Positions 1 to 9,569 of a DNA stretch of 17,876 bases are shown here, in pieces. Location of the stretch: the NCBI GenBank assembly GCA_030539815.1, contig JAUNXM010000029.1, positions 1 through 17,876 on the forward strand. The letters are read 5' to 3'. The notes below the pieces were generated by a model. The model made no database searches, had not been told where the DNA came from, and saw nothing but the letters and a program-made list of their open reading frames with translations. Source of the DNA: Methanobacterium sp. (GTDB taxonomy: Archaea > Methanobacteriota > Methanobacteria > Methanobacteriales > Methanobacteriaceae). Each line of letters begins with the position of its first letter. Position 1 is the first letter of the stretch. The translations under genes were made by a program, and so were the position numbers.

Positions 1-1
1 T

Positions 2-1901
<1,900 letters not shown>

Positions 1902-2039
1902 AAATATTTAAATCATCATTTTAAATCCAATCTTAAATCTAAATTAACATCAATAATAAATGTAAACAATCAATAACCACTTAATGAACATTTTAAATGA
2001 AATATACTGAAATTATTAGGGGAAATTGGTGGTTAGCTC

Positions 2040-3209
2040 ATGTTACATATGGCTGGAGAAAGGGAAATTTTGGAGGGTAAGATCACTGATGTGTACTTCA
2101 TTAGAACCCTCCAAATTTTAGAAGAGAAAAATATTAACCCATGGGTTAGAGCAGAGTTCGTGGCCAAATCCCTACCTGAAAGCTGGTCATGGGCAGTACT
2201 GGCGGGTTTAGAAGAAATTATCCATCTTTTAAAGGATTTACCAGTTAAAGTTCGGGGCATGAAGGAAGGTACAGTTCTCTATCCCCATCAACCGGTTCTG
2301 GAGATAGAAGGTTATTACCAGGATTTTTGTATCTATGAGACTGCCATTCTGGGTTTGATGTGCCAGGCTACTGGTATTGCCACCAGGGCTGCTCGCTACA
2401 AGAAACTGGCCGGTGATCGTCTGGTAATGAGTTTCGGTGCCCGGAGAATGCATCCATCAATTGCACCCATGATTGAAAGAAGTGCCTTCATTGGAGGATG
2501 TGACGGTGTTTCAATCATTAAGGGTGGACAGATTATTGGGGAAGACCCATTGGGAACCATTCCCCACGCCCTGATACTATGCATCGGTTCCACTGTAGAA
2601 TCTGTGAAGGCCTTTGATGAAGTCATCACCCCTGATGTTAATCGTGTGGCCCTCGTTGACACCTTTAATGATGAAAAATTCGAATGCCTGAATGTGGCCG
2701 AAGCCCTGGGTGAAAAGCTTTACGCTGTGCGTTTCGACACTCCTTCATCCCGGCGGGGAGATTTCCATCATATACTCCAGGAAACAAGGTGGGAGCTGGA
2801 CCTGAGAGGGTTTAAAGGGGTTAAATTCTTTGTTAGTGGAGGGATCAAGGAGGAAGAAGTTCCAGGTCTGAATCCCCTGGTAGATGCCTATGGTATTGGG
2901 ACTTCCATCAGCAATGCACCGGTGGTGGACTTTTCCATGGACATCGTGGAAGTAGATGGAATGCCCCTGGCTAAAAGGGGCAAGTGTTCCGGGGCTAAAA
3001 ATGTTTTAAGATGTAATAAATGTCAAAAAGATCTCATTTTACCCTTAAATATTGAAACTGGTAAATGTGAGTGTGGTGAACACTACGAAAATCTCCTCCA
3101 ATTACAGTTGGATGACGGTAATATTATTCACGACCCCCCCAAACCCGGTGAAATTAGGGATTACGTACTAGAACAAGTTAAACATATCCCAGATTATATT
3201 AATTTATAA
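2040..3209 (+). CDS. pncB: Nicotinate phosphoribosyltransferase
   Basis: Makes nicotinate mononucleotide from nicotinate and PRPP in NAD salvage. Family signatures seen: SFGARRMHP near 131-139, GTIPH at 172-176 (phosphoribosyl-binding region), LVDTFNDE at 205-212, RFDTPSSRRG at 231-240 and VSGGIKEEEV at 265-274, followed by the GIGTSISNAP phosphate loop near 285-294. At the C-terminus C325, C328, C343 and C345 form a zinc-ribbon-like CX2C...CXC set, a tail I associate with archaeal members. The start is ATG 2040 because GGTGGT ends 6 bases upstream; the second ATG (2049) is too far from it. The isochorismatase-fold gene begins 68 bases downstream, suggesting co-transcription. Confidence 0.92.
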   Translation: MLHMAGEREILEGKITDVYFIRTLQILEEKNINPWVRAEFVAKSLPESWSWAVLAGLEEIIHLLKDLPVKVRGMKEGTVLYPHQPVLEIEGYYQDFCIYETAILGLMCQATGIATRAARYKKLAGDRLVMSFGARRMHPSIAPMIERSAFIGGCDGVSIIKGGQIIGEDPLGTIPHALILCIGSTVESVKAFDEVITPDVNRVALVDTFNDEKFECLNVAEALGEKLYAVRFDTPSSRRGDFHHILQETRWELDLRGFKGVKFFVSGGIKEEEVPGLNPLVDAYGIGTSISNAPVVDFSMDIVEVDGMPLAKRGKCSGAKNVLRCNKCQKDLILPLNIETGKCECGEHYENLLQLQLDDGNIIHDPPKPGEIRDYVLEQVKHIPDYINL

Positions 3210-3277
3210 TTTTTTATAATTCCCATTGATATCTATTGAAATGGATTAGATTGTTGAATACATTGGAGAATGTGATT

Positions 3278-3826
3278 ATGAAAAGAGCTTTGCTGGTTAT
3301 TGATGTGCAAGAAGAATATGTTTCCGGGAAGTTGCCGATAACTTATCCCCTTGAGAGTTTTGATAACATATTGAAGGCCATAGACATGGCCAATGGCCAC
3401 AGAATTCCAGTTATCCTGGTGCAGCACACCTCTTTGTCCAGTGATGCAGGGACGTTTCTCAAAGGAAGTCCAGGTTGGGAACTCCTCCCAGAACTTATTA
3501 ACCGACCATATGATCATTTGGTGGAGAAGAACCTTCCAGGTAGTTTCACTGGAACTGATCTGGAGAGATGGCTCTTAGAAAGGGAAATTGACACCGTTAC
3601 TATTGCGGGGTTTATGAGTCAGATGTGTTGTGACACCACTGCCAGACAGGCCTTCCACCGGGGTTTTGGGGTGGAATTCTTGTCAGATGCCACCGGGACC
3701 ATGAAAGTTTCCAATTATGCTGGAGAGGTTTTAGGGGAAGATTTACACCGTTCAGTTCTGGTTACCCAGGCCATGCGCTTTAGCAAGGTAATGGACACCG
3801 TGGAGTGGATTAAAGAATTATATTAA
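3278..3826 (+). CDS. Isochorismatase-family cysteine hydrolase
   Basis: A 182-residue alpha/beta hydrolase of the isochorismatase/nicotinamidase superfamily. With the start at 3278 the triad is D9 ([10 protein letters not shown]), K84 (VEKNLPGSF) and a Cys at 117 or 118 in [11 protein letters not shown]. The start was moved from an upstream in-frame ATG (3236) because a GGAG lies just before 3278 and the family fold begins at the following residues. Lying directly after pncB it could be a nicotinamidase supplying nicotinate. However, the DxH...H metal-binding motif expected between the Asp and Lys of true nicotinamidases is not visible: that region shows [11 protein letters not shown] instead. 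The substrate is therefore open; amidase or N-carbamoyl hydrolase activity is equally possible. Confidence 0.88.
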   Translation: MKRALLVIDVQEEYVSGKLPITYPLESFDNILKAIDMANGHRIPVILVQHTSLSSDAGTFLKGSPGWELLPELINRPYDHLVEKNLPGSFTGTDLERWLLEREIDTVTIAGFMSQMCCDTTARQAFHRGFGVEFLSDATGTMKVSNYAGEVLGEDLHRSVLVTQAMRFSKVMDTVEWIKELY

Positions 3827-3894
3827 TTACAACCCAAAAAAAATGAGGGAATAATAAAAATTTTATCAATAAATAATAGTAAGAGGGATTAAAA

Positions 3895-4401
3895 ATGGTT
3901 AGGGAATGTTATGAAAACTATCCATTGGCAATGGTCATTCTCACCAACATTCATTCCATTTTAATATACATCCTGGGTGCGATAATACTCTACGGATTGG
4001 GAACTGCCTTCTCAGTATTATACTTATTATTTTGCCTTTTTATGGAAATTAGACTGCTTAAAAATAGTTGTGTTAATTGTTATTACCATGGGAAGACTTG
4101 TGCCTTTGGTAAAGGTCGTTTGTCATCACTTTTGTTTAAAAAGGGTGACCATGATCTATTTTACCAGGAGAATATTACACGGTACGCAGTTCTTCCCGAT
4201 TTTCTGGTTCTCCTATTTCCCCTGACCGGGGGAATCATTCTAATTATTAGTAGTTTCAACTGGATAACCTTCCTTCTAATCATCAGCATCCTGATTCTTT
4301 CTTTAGCTGGTAATGCTTTTATTAGATCTTTAACCTGCAGATACTGCCGGCAGAGAGAATTGGGCTGTTCCACGTTTGAACTTTTTAGTGGGAATGAATG
4401 A
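3895..4401 (+). CDS. Membrane protein with two CX2CX6C clusters
   Basis: I do not recognise a named family. The 168 residues show two hydrophobic hairpins (about 12-52 and 100-140), each followed by a soluble Cys cluster with identical spacing: C59-X2-C62-X6-C69 and C148-X2-C151-X6-C158. This looks like an internal duplication of a hairpin-plus-metal-site unit. A further Cys sits at position 5. The clusters could bind zinc or an Fe-S centre, or form disulfides; the sequence alone does not decide. The start has a good GAGGGAT ribosome site 5 bases upstream and a TATA-like stretch around 3856-3875. The next gene starts 4 to 16 bases downstream of the stop, so the two are almost certainly co-transcribed and may act together. 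Confidence 0.85.
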   Translation: MVRECYENYPLAMVILTNIHSILIYILGAIILYGLGTAFSVLYLLFCLFMEIRLLKNSCVNCYYHGKTCAFGKGRLSSLLFKKGDHDLFYQENITRYAVLPDFLVLLFPLTGGIILIISSFNWITFLLIISILILSLAGNAFIRSLTCRYCRQRELGCSTFELFSGNE

Positions 4402-4417
4402 ATAAATGGTGTTGGCT

Positions 4418-5407
4418 ATGACTTTTAGTAGAAAAAAATTAAAAATAAACCCCATCCCATCTTTACTATCATTGGATAACCCTGCAATTGAATATTACAC
4501 CCGTCTTGACCTTTTAGGTGAAGATACAGGCCGGGAAGAGGAGTTGTGGGAGCTTCCAGCAGTGAAAAGAATTCTTAGGAAACAGATGGATGATGGTTTT
4601 TGGAAGTATCCTGGAAAAATCAGGGAAGACTTGCGTTCCAAGGAAGATTACAATCAAGTGGAAACTTACCGGGTTTTTGGAGAACTCATCTGCAAATATG
4701 GATTAAACAAAACCCATCCCCAAATTCGCAAAACAGCGGAATTTTTTTTTAGTTGTCAGACACTGGAAGGTGATTTTAGAGGTATTTACGGGAACCAATA
4801 CACCACCACTTACTCTCCAGCCATAATGGAACTTTTGATTAAAGCCGGCTACGGGAATGATCATCGCTTGAAAAGGGGTTTCCAGTGGTTGTTTTCCATG
4901 AGTCAGGATGATGGAGGCTGGGTTATCCCCTTTCGAACTTCAGGCATGAATATAAAAGAAGCATTAATGACCAGTGCACCAGAGTTACCGGACCGATCAC
5001 GTCCATTTTCACATATGGTGACAGGAATGGTTCTTCGAGCTTTAGCAGCCCATCCTAAATATATTAAATCTGAAGTAACGATGAAAATTGCCAAAATTCT
5101 GGCCAGCAGGCTATTCCAGGCAGATAAATATCCGGATCGGAGGGGTAAGGAATACTGGGAAAGGGTTTCATTCCCATTCTGGTTCACTGACATCATCAGC
5201 GCCATGGATTCCTTATCAATTATTGAATTAAGTAGAGAAAATCCGTATATAAAAGAAGGTTTGGACTTTCTAATCCATAAACAAAATGATGAAGGTCTTT
5301 TTGATTTGAAGATTGTGAGGGGAAGTGATAAGGATCTTAAATACTGGATTTGCCTGGCCATCTGCAGAATACTTAAAAGGTATGGTTTCAAGTTGGAGGA
5401 TAAATGA
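4418..5407 (+). CDS. Alpha/alpha-toroid protein (prenyltransferase/squalene-cyclase-like repeats)
   Basis: Resembles the helical-repeat (alpha6/alpha6 barrel) fold shared by terpene cyclases and prenyltransferase beta subunits. Counting from an alternative ATG at 4406, four QW-like motifs are spaced through the 333 residues: QMDDGFW (60-66), QTLEGDF (118-124), QDDGGW (167-172) and QNDEGLF (293-299). I see no DXDD motif of class II terpene cyclases, so a catalytic cyclase role is not supported; a binding or scaffold role, or an unrecognised enzyme, is possible. No signal peptide or membrane segment is evident. ATG 4418 is chosen because GGTG lies 6 bases upstream; 4406 would add only four residues. 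It is closely coupled to the Cys-rich membrane protein before it. Confidence 0.82.
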   Translation: MTFSRKKLKINPIPSLLSLDNPAIEYYTRLDLLGEDTGREEELWELPAVKRILRKQMDDGFWKYPGKIREDLRSKEDYNQVETYRVFGELICKYGLNKTHPQIRKTAEFFFSCQTLEGDFRGIYGNQYTTTYSPAIMELLIKAGYGNDHRLKRGFQWLFSMSQDDGGWVIPFRTSGMNIKEALMTSAPELPDRSRPFSHMVTGMVLRALAAHPKYIKSEVTMKIAKILASRLFQADKYPDRRGKEYWERVSFPFWFTDIISAMDSLSIIELSRENPYIKEGLDFLIHKQNDEGLFDLKIVRGSDKDLKYWICLAICRILKRYGFKLEDK

Positions 5408-5433
5408 CCTGACCGGATTTTTGTACAGTGTTT

Positions 5434-5467
5434 AGGATTACTTGGGCAAAATATTCTCTCTAATCCT
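5434..5467. terminator. Inverted repeat between convergent genes
   Basis: Perfect 7-base arms AGGATTA (5434-5440) and TAATCCT (5461-5467) enclose a 20-base loop. They lie between the toroid gene (+) and the cupin gene (-), which converge. Nearby weaker dyads are ATTAG/CTAAT (5512-5529) and GGATAT/ATATCC (5553-5572). Transcript ends are a plausible role, but the large loop and lack of a T run after the arms make this weak. Confidence 0.25.
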
Positions 5468-5564
5468 GCTCTTGGAATAAATTGTTAATGATTGAATAAA
5501 ATGGTGCAAAAATTAGTGCTAGGGCTAATATTGTAAATAAAATGAATTGTAGGGATATTAGTAA

Positions 5565-5930
5565 TTATATCCATTCAACTTGGTCATCAGTTAGATCTCC
5601 GCCGGCATCCCCAGTATTAAGCGTGCCAGTGGACTCTATCAACAGCACATGGCATTCTTCCCCACATAACGGTTTGTGCTCAACTCCACTGGGAATAACC
5701 ACCATTTCTCCTTCCTTCAAGTACAATGTTTTATCTATCAAGTCAATCTGTAATTCACCCTGGATAACCATGAAAACTTCATCAGTCTCCGGATGGCTGT
5801 GCCAGATAAAATCTCTTTTAGCTTTCACAATCTTAAAATGATAATCATTCATTTGAGCGATCACCTTGTAAGAATGTAACTCATCTATTTTAGAGAATTT
5901 TTGCCTTATATTCACAACATTAACATCCAT
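5565..5930 (-). CDS. Small single-domain cupin protein
   Basis: A 121-residue beta-barrel cupin. The first cupin motif is clear: H44-X-H46-X4-E51-X6-G58 (WHSHPETDEVFMVIQG), and the second supplies P80 and H85 (VIPSGVEHKP). H44, H46, E51 and H85 are the expected metal ligands. Such proteins range from isomerases to dioxygenases and binding proteins, so no substrate can be given. The acidic C-terminal tail (about 102-121) is outside the barrel. A GGTGG lies shortly before the ATG on the - strand, and a TATA-like TTTATATG (5981-5988) lies upstream with an 11-base palindrome beside it. It is divergent from the acetyltransferase gene and convergent with the toroid gene. Confidence 0.88.
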   Translation of the reverse strand: MDVNVVNIRQKFSKIDELHSYKVIAQMNDYHFKIVKAKRDFIWHSHPETDEVFMVIQGELQIDLIDKTLYLKEGEMVVIPSGVEHKPLCGEECHVLLIESTGTLNTGDAGGDLTDDQVEWI

Positions 5931-5991
5931 TTAACCACCAACATCTCCTATCATTGATATTCTGTCCAGTCTATTAAGTGTTTATATGTGT

Positions 5992-6002
5992 AACTACTAG
6001 TT
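5992..6002. promoter_or_regulatory. Palindrome beside the cupin promoter
   Basis: AACTACTAGTT is a perfect 5-base-arm palindrome around a central C. It sits just upstream (on the - strand) of the TATA-like sequence at 5981-5988 that probably drives the cupin gene, where an activator or repressor could bind. No cognate regulator is identified. Confidence 0.3.
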
Positions 6003-6100
6003 GTACAGCCGAAATCAAAACATAATTAAATCAAATAAACAGATTTTTTAAATGAATATAAAAAATTGAATGTTTAAGAATCTTCACGGGATTTAATATT

Positions 6101-6586
6101 ATGATTATTGTTAAATACATGGAAACCAATCATTTGAGTCTGAATTTAATCCAGCCACTGTGGGAAAAACTGAATGAACATCACCGAAGGCAGAAATCCC
6201 ATTTTAAAGATCACTATGAAAACTTTTCTTTCCAAGAACGGAAAAAAGCACTTCTGAACAAAGCTAAAGAAGGAGAAATGCTCATATGTCTGGCTGAAAA
6301 TGATGATTCCGGAATTCTTGTTGGTTACTCAGTTACAACCATGTCGTCGGGAAATGTGGGAGAAATTGATTCGATCTATGTTGAAGGTGATTATCGTTTG
6401 TTGGGAATTGGTGACGAGTTAATGAAACGATCCATGGGGTGGATGGATAAAAAAGGTGTAAATTCCAGAAAAGTGGTGGTAGCAACAGGTAACCAGGAAG
6501 CCATTTCTTTCTATGAACGTTATGGATTTCGTTGCAGATCTATAACTCTAGAAAAACCGTTGGAGCATGTTGGAAGTGGTGATTAA
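6101..6586 (+). CDS. GNAT-family N-acetyltransferase
   Basis: Transfers an acetyl group from acetyl-CoA to an unidentified amine. The acetyl-CoA loop is seen as RLLGIG at 99-104, following the beta-strand IDSIYVEGDY, and the late motif ATGNQEAISFYERYGFR (128-144) is typical of the family (N130, Y138-Y141 region). Its 161 residues are normal for a stand-alone GNAT. The ATG at 6101 has only a weak GGGAT upstream, with a TATA-like AATATAAAA near 6055-6063. The methyltransferase gene begins 30 bases after the stop, so the two probably form an operon; nothing in either shows whether they modify the same target. Confidence 0.9.
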   Translation: MIIVKYMETNHLSLNLIQPLWEKLNEHHRRQKSHFKDHYENFSFQERKKALLNKAKEGEMLICLAENDDSGILVGYSVTTMSSGNVGEIDSIYVEGDYRLLGIGDELMKRSMGWMDKKGVNSRKVVVATGNQEAISFYERYGFRCRSITLEKPLEHVGSGD

Positions 6587-6616
6587 CGTGGAAGATAAAA
6601 TATAGGGGGAGAGTAA

Positions 6617-7309
6617 TTGGAAGGAAAAAATCATCATCATTTACTGAAAGAAAAGTTCAGTCAGGGTGCCGAAGAATACGACCGACAACGAAAACACGTT
6701 ATTCCCTGTCTGGAAGATCTTTACCAAGTCACATCTGACCTGGCTAATGTTGACACTGCAAACCCCAGAGTACTTGATCTTGGTGCTGGAACTGGACTTT
6801 TAACATCTTACCTCCATAACAGGTACCCTAAGGGAGATTTCATCCTCCTTGATTTGTCCGAAGAAATGCTGAACATTGCCAGGACCCGATTCGAAAATCT
6901 TCCCTATTTCCATTACGTGGTTGCGGACTACTTAGAACACGATTTAGATGGGCAGTTTGATATTGTGGTTTCATCCCTTTCCATTCACCACCTGGAAAAC
7001 CATGCAAAAAGGTTTCTGTATGACAAAGTATACCAGCACCTGAATTCAGGAGGAGTTTTTATCAACGCTGATCAGGTTATGGGACCTTACCCGGCCAATG
7101 AGAAGGAATACTACCGAAACTGGTTGAAGAAAATAGATATGGGTTGTCTATCTTCATCCGAAAAAGCCATTATATTTGACAGAATGGAACTGGATAAACC
7201 AGCATTACTGGCAGATAATATAAAATGGCTGGAAGAAATTGGTTTTGTTGATGTGGATGTTTATTATAAATACTACAATTTCGTTGTTATTTATGGAAAA
7301 CGGATTTAA
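6617..7309 (+). CDS. Class I SAM-dependent methyltransferase
   Basis: Rossmann-fold methyltransferase of 230 residues. Motif I is VLDLGAGTG at 52-60 (SAM loop), followed by the acidic ribose-binding D79 in FILLDLS, the strand [10 protein letters not shown] (101-110) and motif IV/post-motif [12 protein letters not shown] at 115-126. The overall shape is that of small-molecule methyltransferases (Methyltransf_25 or UbiE-like), but the acceptor is unknown. It starts with TTG at 6617; the purine run GGGGGAGAG at 6605-6613 is the ribosome site and there is no better in-frame ATG nearby. It follows the GNAT gene by 30 bases and is likely co-transcribed with it. Confidence 0.9.
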   Translation: MEGKNHHHLLKEKFSQGAEEYDRQRKHVIPCLEDLYQVTSDLANVDTANPRVLDLGAGTGLLTSYLHNRYPKGDFILLDLSEEMLNIARTRFENLPYFHYVVADYLEHDLDGQFDIVVSSLSIHHLENHAKRFLYDKVYQHLNSGGVFINADQVMGPYPANEKEYYRNWLKKIDMGCLSSSEKAIIFDRMELDKPALLADNIKWLEEIGFVDVDVYYKYYNFVVIYGKRI

Positions 7310-7390
7310 ACCATAGAACGTGATTTTAAATGATTGAATCATTGATTGGATAATATAGCTGATTACAAGTAGGTATTTAGGGGTGTTTTT

Positions 7391-8086
7391 ATGGATTTAA
7401 CACCAAAACTTAGAAAAGTGGCCCTTGAAAAAGGGGCTGATTTTTATGGTGTGGCGGATCTTGCATTGGAAAGGGATTTCATCCGGGATCAGGGCGGTGA
7501 GGAAGTTGCCTCCTATCCCCTGGGCATTTCCCTGGGGATACGGATCATGGACAGTATTGTGGACCAGCTTCCTCATCGTCAGGAAAGGGCAGTAGCGGTG
7601 AATTACCAACACCATGGTTACGAAGTTATCAACCGACGCCTTGATCTTCTAGCATCACGTTTAAGTAGCCTTATCCAGAAGGAAGGTTATCGTGCTTTAC
7701 CCATACCTGCTTCAGAACGATACGATGATGAGAGGATCTGTGCTGTTTTATCACATAAATTGGCGGCTCATCTGGCTGGACACGGTTGGATAGGGAAAAG
7801 TTGCCTCTTGATCACTCCTAAAGCAGGGCCACGTGTACGTTGGATAACCATACTCACTGATGCTCCCCTCACAGTTACTGAAAGCCCGATGAATGAACAC
7901 TGCGGGGATTGTACAGAATGTGTGGACATCTGCCCGATTTCTGCCTTCACTGGTGTACCTTTCAAGGAGGATGAACCTCGAGAAACACGTTATGACGCCA
8001 GTAAATGCGAAAAATATCTTCTTGAAGACTCAGAATGGGGAATTTGTGGTTTGTGCGTGTATATCTGTCCGCATGGAAGAAAATAG
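7391..8086 (+). CDS. QueG-like double [4Fe-4S] protein (COG1600 type)
   Basis: Shares the fold of epoxyqueuosine reductase and reductive dehalogenases. The core [18 protein letters not shown] (about 130-147) is the typical corrinoid-fold stretch. Two [4Fe-4S] sites follow: C171-X2-C174-X2-C177-X3-C181P, and C206 with C219-X2-C222-X3-C226P. The protein ends five residues after C226, so the C-terminal repeat region of full QueG is absent (231 residues versus well over 300). The FTDSAP-type segment carrying the catalytic Asp of QueG is replaced by [19 protein letters not shown]. Archaea use archaeosine, not queuosine, so the true substrate is unknown. GGGGTG lies 5 to 10 bases before the ATG. 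It is transcribed apart from its neighbours. Confidence 0.85.
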   Translation: MDLTPKLRKVALEKGADFYGVADLALERDFIRDQGGEEVASYPLGISLGIRIMDSIVDQLPHRQERAVAVNYQHHGYEVINRRLDLLASRLSSLIQKEGYRALPIPASERYDDERICAVLSHKLAAHLAGHGWIGKSCLLITPKAGPRVRWITILTDAPLTVTESPMNEHCGDCTECVDICPISAFTGVPFKEDEPRETRYDASKCEKYLLEDSEWGICGLCVYICPHGRK

Positions 8087-8275
8087 AATTGGTTATGAAA
8101 AGCATGCTTAAAGGTTAAAAATTCAATAAATTACCATTAAACAATTTATATGCTAAATTAAACGTTATTTCGCCCAATGAACAAAAAAAATAATTATATA
8201 CTAAAAAAAAATAATAGATTACCAATAAACATCAATATTGCCGGGAGAATAAAATTATTAAGGGAGGTTTTTAGA

Positions 8276-8575
8276 GTGGCTAAAAAACAAATTAACATTA
8301 TAATACTGGTTGGAATTTTAGTTTTGATAACAGCTACATCAGGATGTATTGATACTGCACTAGATTTTATGGACTACCAACTCTATGAATATGATGGACC
8401 AGATAAGTTGAATAATTCTGATACATCTTCAGAAAGCGGAGCCGATGAATCTTACGTAGAAGAGAATGAACCTTATGTAGAACAGATGACGGGTAGTAGT
8501 TCTAGTTCTGGAGAATGGGTCGAAGTCAACCCTAATCACCCCGAACCCCTCTTTAACTCGGAGCCGGAAGACTAA
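8276..8575 (+). CDS. Small putative lipoprotein
   Basis: A 99-residue secreted protein with a lipobox. From the GTG at 8276 the N-terminus is two lysines, a hydrophobic segment (about 6-19) and TSGC with C24 as the lipidated cysteine. The mature part is acidic and low in complexity: Ser-rich stretches, two YVE repeats (SYVEENEPYVEQ) and a proline-rich end. I recognise no domain. GTG 8276 is preferred over an upstream ATG at 8177 because GGGAGG (8262-8267) lies 8 bases before it and because the longer form would place 38 extra residues ahead of the signal peptide. A TATA-like TTATATAC near 8194-8201 fits as promoter. Probably anchored to the outer face of the membrane. Confidence 0.75.
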   Translation: MAKKQINIIILVGILVLITATSGCIDTALDFMDYQLYEYDGPDKLNNSDTSSESGADESYVEENEPYVEQMTGSSSSSGEWVEVNPNHPEPLFNSEPED

Positions 8576-8708
8576 CTTCGAAGAGACAGGAACCCCTAAG
8601 TGCGATGGTACCGGGAAAAAATTTATTTCCTAATTACCATTTTTCTAATTTTTAAAATAAAAAAAATATCTTTAAATAAGCCCGGAATCCTTTGTGAATC
8701 ATTGCATA

Positions 8709-8723
8709 ATCATTGAAAATGAT
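8709..8723 (-). terminator. T run and short hairpin after the nitroreductase gene
   Basis: On the - strand the nitroreductase stop is followed within a few bases by a run of seven T (8756-8762), then by a hairpin with 6-base arms ATCATT/AATGAT (8709-8723). Archaeal transcription commonly ends at oligo-T, so the T run is the more likely signal. The 193-base spacer between the two convergent genes holds no gene that I can see. Confidence 0.4.
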
Positions 8724-8768
8724 GAATGAGTCTTAAAACATTTATCAAGCATTATAAAAAAATACACA

Positions 8769-9281
8769 TTATTCATATTTTTCATGGCACACAATCTGGT
8801 CTAAATCCCTTCTAGAGCGTGTAACTGGAGTTTCATCAGCATATCCCAATGTAAACATTGCAGGGACTCTAATATCCTTCGGAATGCTTAAAATGTCTTT
8901 AACTTTATCTTCATCGTAGGCCCCTAGCCAGCAAGTCCCCAGACCAAGCTCTGTGGCCTCTAAAATCATGAAAGAGACTGCGATTGATAGATCAACCGTA
9001 TAAGCGTGCTGTCCACAGGGCATAACCCGTTCTGATTCTGTAGAACAGGCCACAATGGTAATTGGTGCCTGAGCCACAAATTTCTGGTCATTTGCTGCTT
9101 CAACCAGTTTATCACGGGTTTCTTGATTTTTTACCACTAGAAATTTCCATTCCTGCCTGTTGGCGGCAGATGGTGCAATTCGAGCAGATTCTAATATTTT
9201 ATCGAGTTTTTCATCCTCCACATCCGATTTTTTATATTTTCTAATGCTTTTTCTTTCAACAATTGCTTCAAAAACATCCAT
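8769..9281 (-). CDS. Nitroreductase-family FMN oxidoreductase
   Basis: A 170-residue flavin enzyme of the nitroreductase superfamily that passes electrons from NAD(P)H, or possibly F420H2, to an unknown acceptor. Typical features: [17 protein letters not shown] near the N-terminus (phosphate-binding RxSxRxY), [16 protein letters not shown] (FMN-binding SAxxAPSAxNxQxW), and [16 protein letters not shown] further on. It lacks the extra domains of RiPP azoline dehydrogenases. ATG 9281 is chosen over a TTG three codons upstream because the GGGGG ribosome site (9291-9295) would touch the TTG but lies 9 bases from the ATG. It is downstream of the small Cys-rich peptide gene on the same strand; TATA-like stretches in the 149-base gap suggest it may also have its own promoter. 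Confidence 0.92.
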   Translation of the reverse strand: MDVFEAIVERKSIRKYKKSDVEDEKLDKILESARIAPSAANRQEWKFLVVKNQETRDKLVEAANDQKFVAQAPITIVACSTESERVMPCGQHAYTVDLSIAVSFMILEATELGLGTCWLGAYDEDKVKDILSIPKDIRVPAMFTLGYADETPVTRSRRDLDQIVCHEKYE

Positions 9282-9430
9282 GATTAACAACCCCCTAAAT
9301 TAATATTATATATTTATTATTGTTTTAGAATTGTTTTAGAAAATATTTTATTATATACAAACCCCCATGAAAAAATTATATATAAAAAGAAAAAGTAAGA
9401 ATTAAAAAACATTTCAACTTTAAACTGTTT

Positions 9431-9526
9431 TTATTCTTCTGCATCCATCATTTCGCCGTAAACTATCTCAATTTCACAGCCTTTAGGACCACAGCAGAAA
9501 TGTTGTAAATCGAATTTTACCATCAT
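9431..9526 (-). CDS. 31-residue Cys-rich peptide
   Basis: A short gene, ATG to TAA. The peptide begins MMVKFDLQHF, has a central CCGPKGC and continues EIEIVYGEMMDAEE. Support: a strong GAGGTGA ribosome site (9531-9537) 4 bases before the first ATG (a second ATG follows directly), a consensus TTTTATATA box (9558-9566) about 25 bases before the expected transcript start, and a T-rich stretch after the stop. Three cysteines in seven residues around GPK suggest metal binding, a redox switch, or a precursor for modification. I recall a family of very short Cys-rich peptides annotated in methanogens but cannot confirm membership. It lies between the nitroreductase gene and a divergent HxlR regulator. 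Confidence 0.7.
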   Translation of the reverse strand: MMVKFDLQHFCCGPKGCEIEIVYGEMMDAEE

Positions 9527-9557
9527 TTTTTCACCTCGATATAAATATGTTCGACAA

Positions 9558-9566
9558 TATATAAAA
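9558..9566 (-). promoter_or_regulatory. TATA box of the Cys-rich peptide gene
   Basis: On the - strand this reads TTTTATATA, close to the archaeal TATA consensus. The expected start of transcription, about 25 bases downstream, falls near 9537, giving a leader just long enough to include the ribosome site. Confidence 0.55.
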
Positions 9567-9569
9567 GTA

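Noticed and set aside
3236..3277. Upstream start of the isochorismatase-family gene
   Set aside because: The 14 extra residues do not fit the family, and the GGAG site supports ATG 3278.
4903..5391. 162-codon - strand frame inside the toroid gene
   Set aside because: It is antisense to a gene with clear family motifs, shows no domain of its own, and has no promoter or ribosome site that I can see.
8177..8275. Longer lipoprotein starting at ATG 8177
   Set aside because: It lacks a ribosome site and would place a long basic extension before the signal peptide; GTG 8276 has an excellent GGGAGG.
8769..9526. RiPP cluster: Cys-rich peptide with nitroreductase as azoline dehydrogenase
   Set aside because: The nitroreductase is a short single-domain type, and there is no YcaO, radical SAM or peptidase/transporter gene in the window. 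Kept only as a redox-unit hypothesis.
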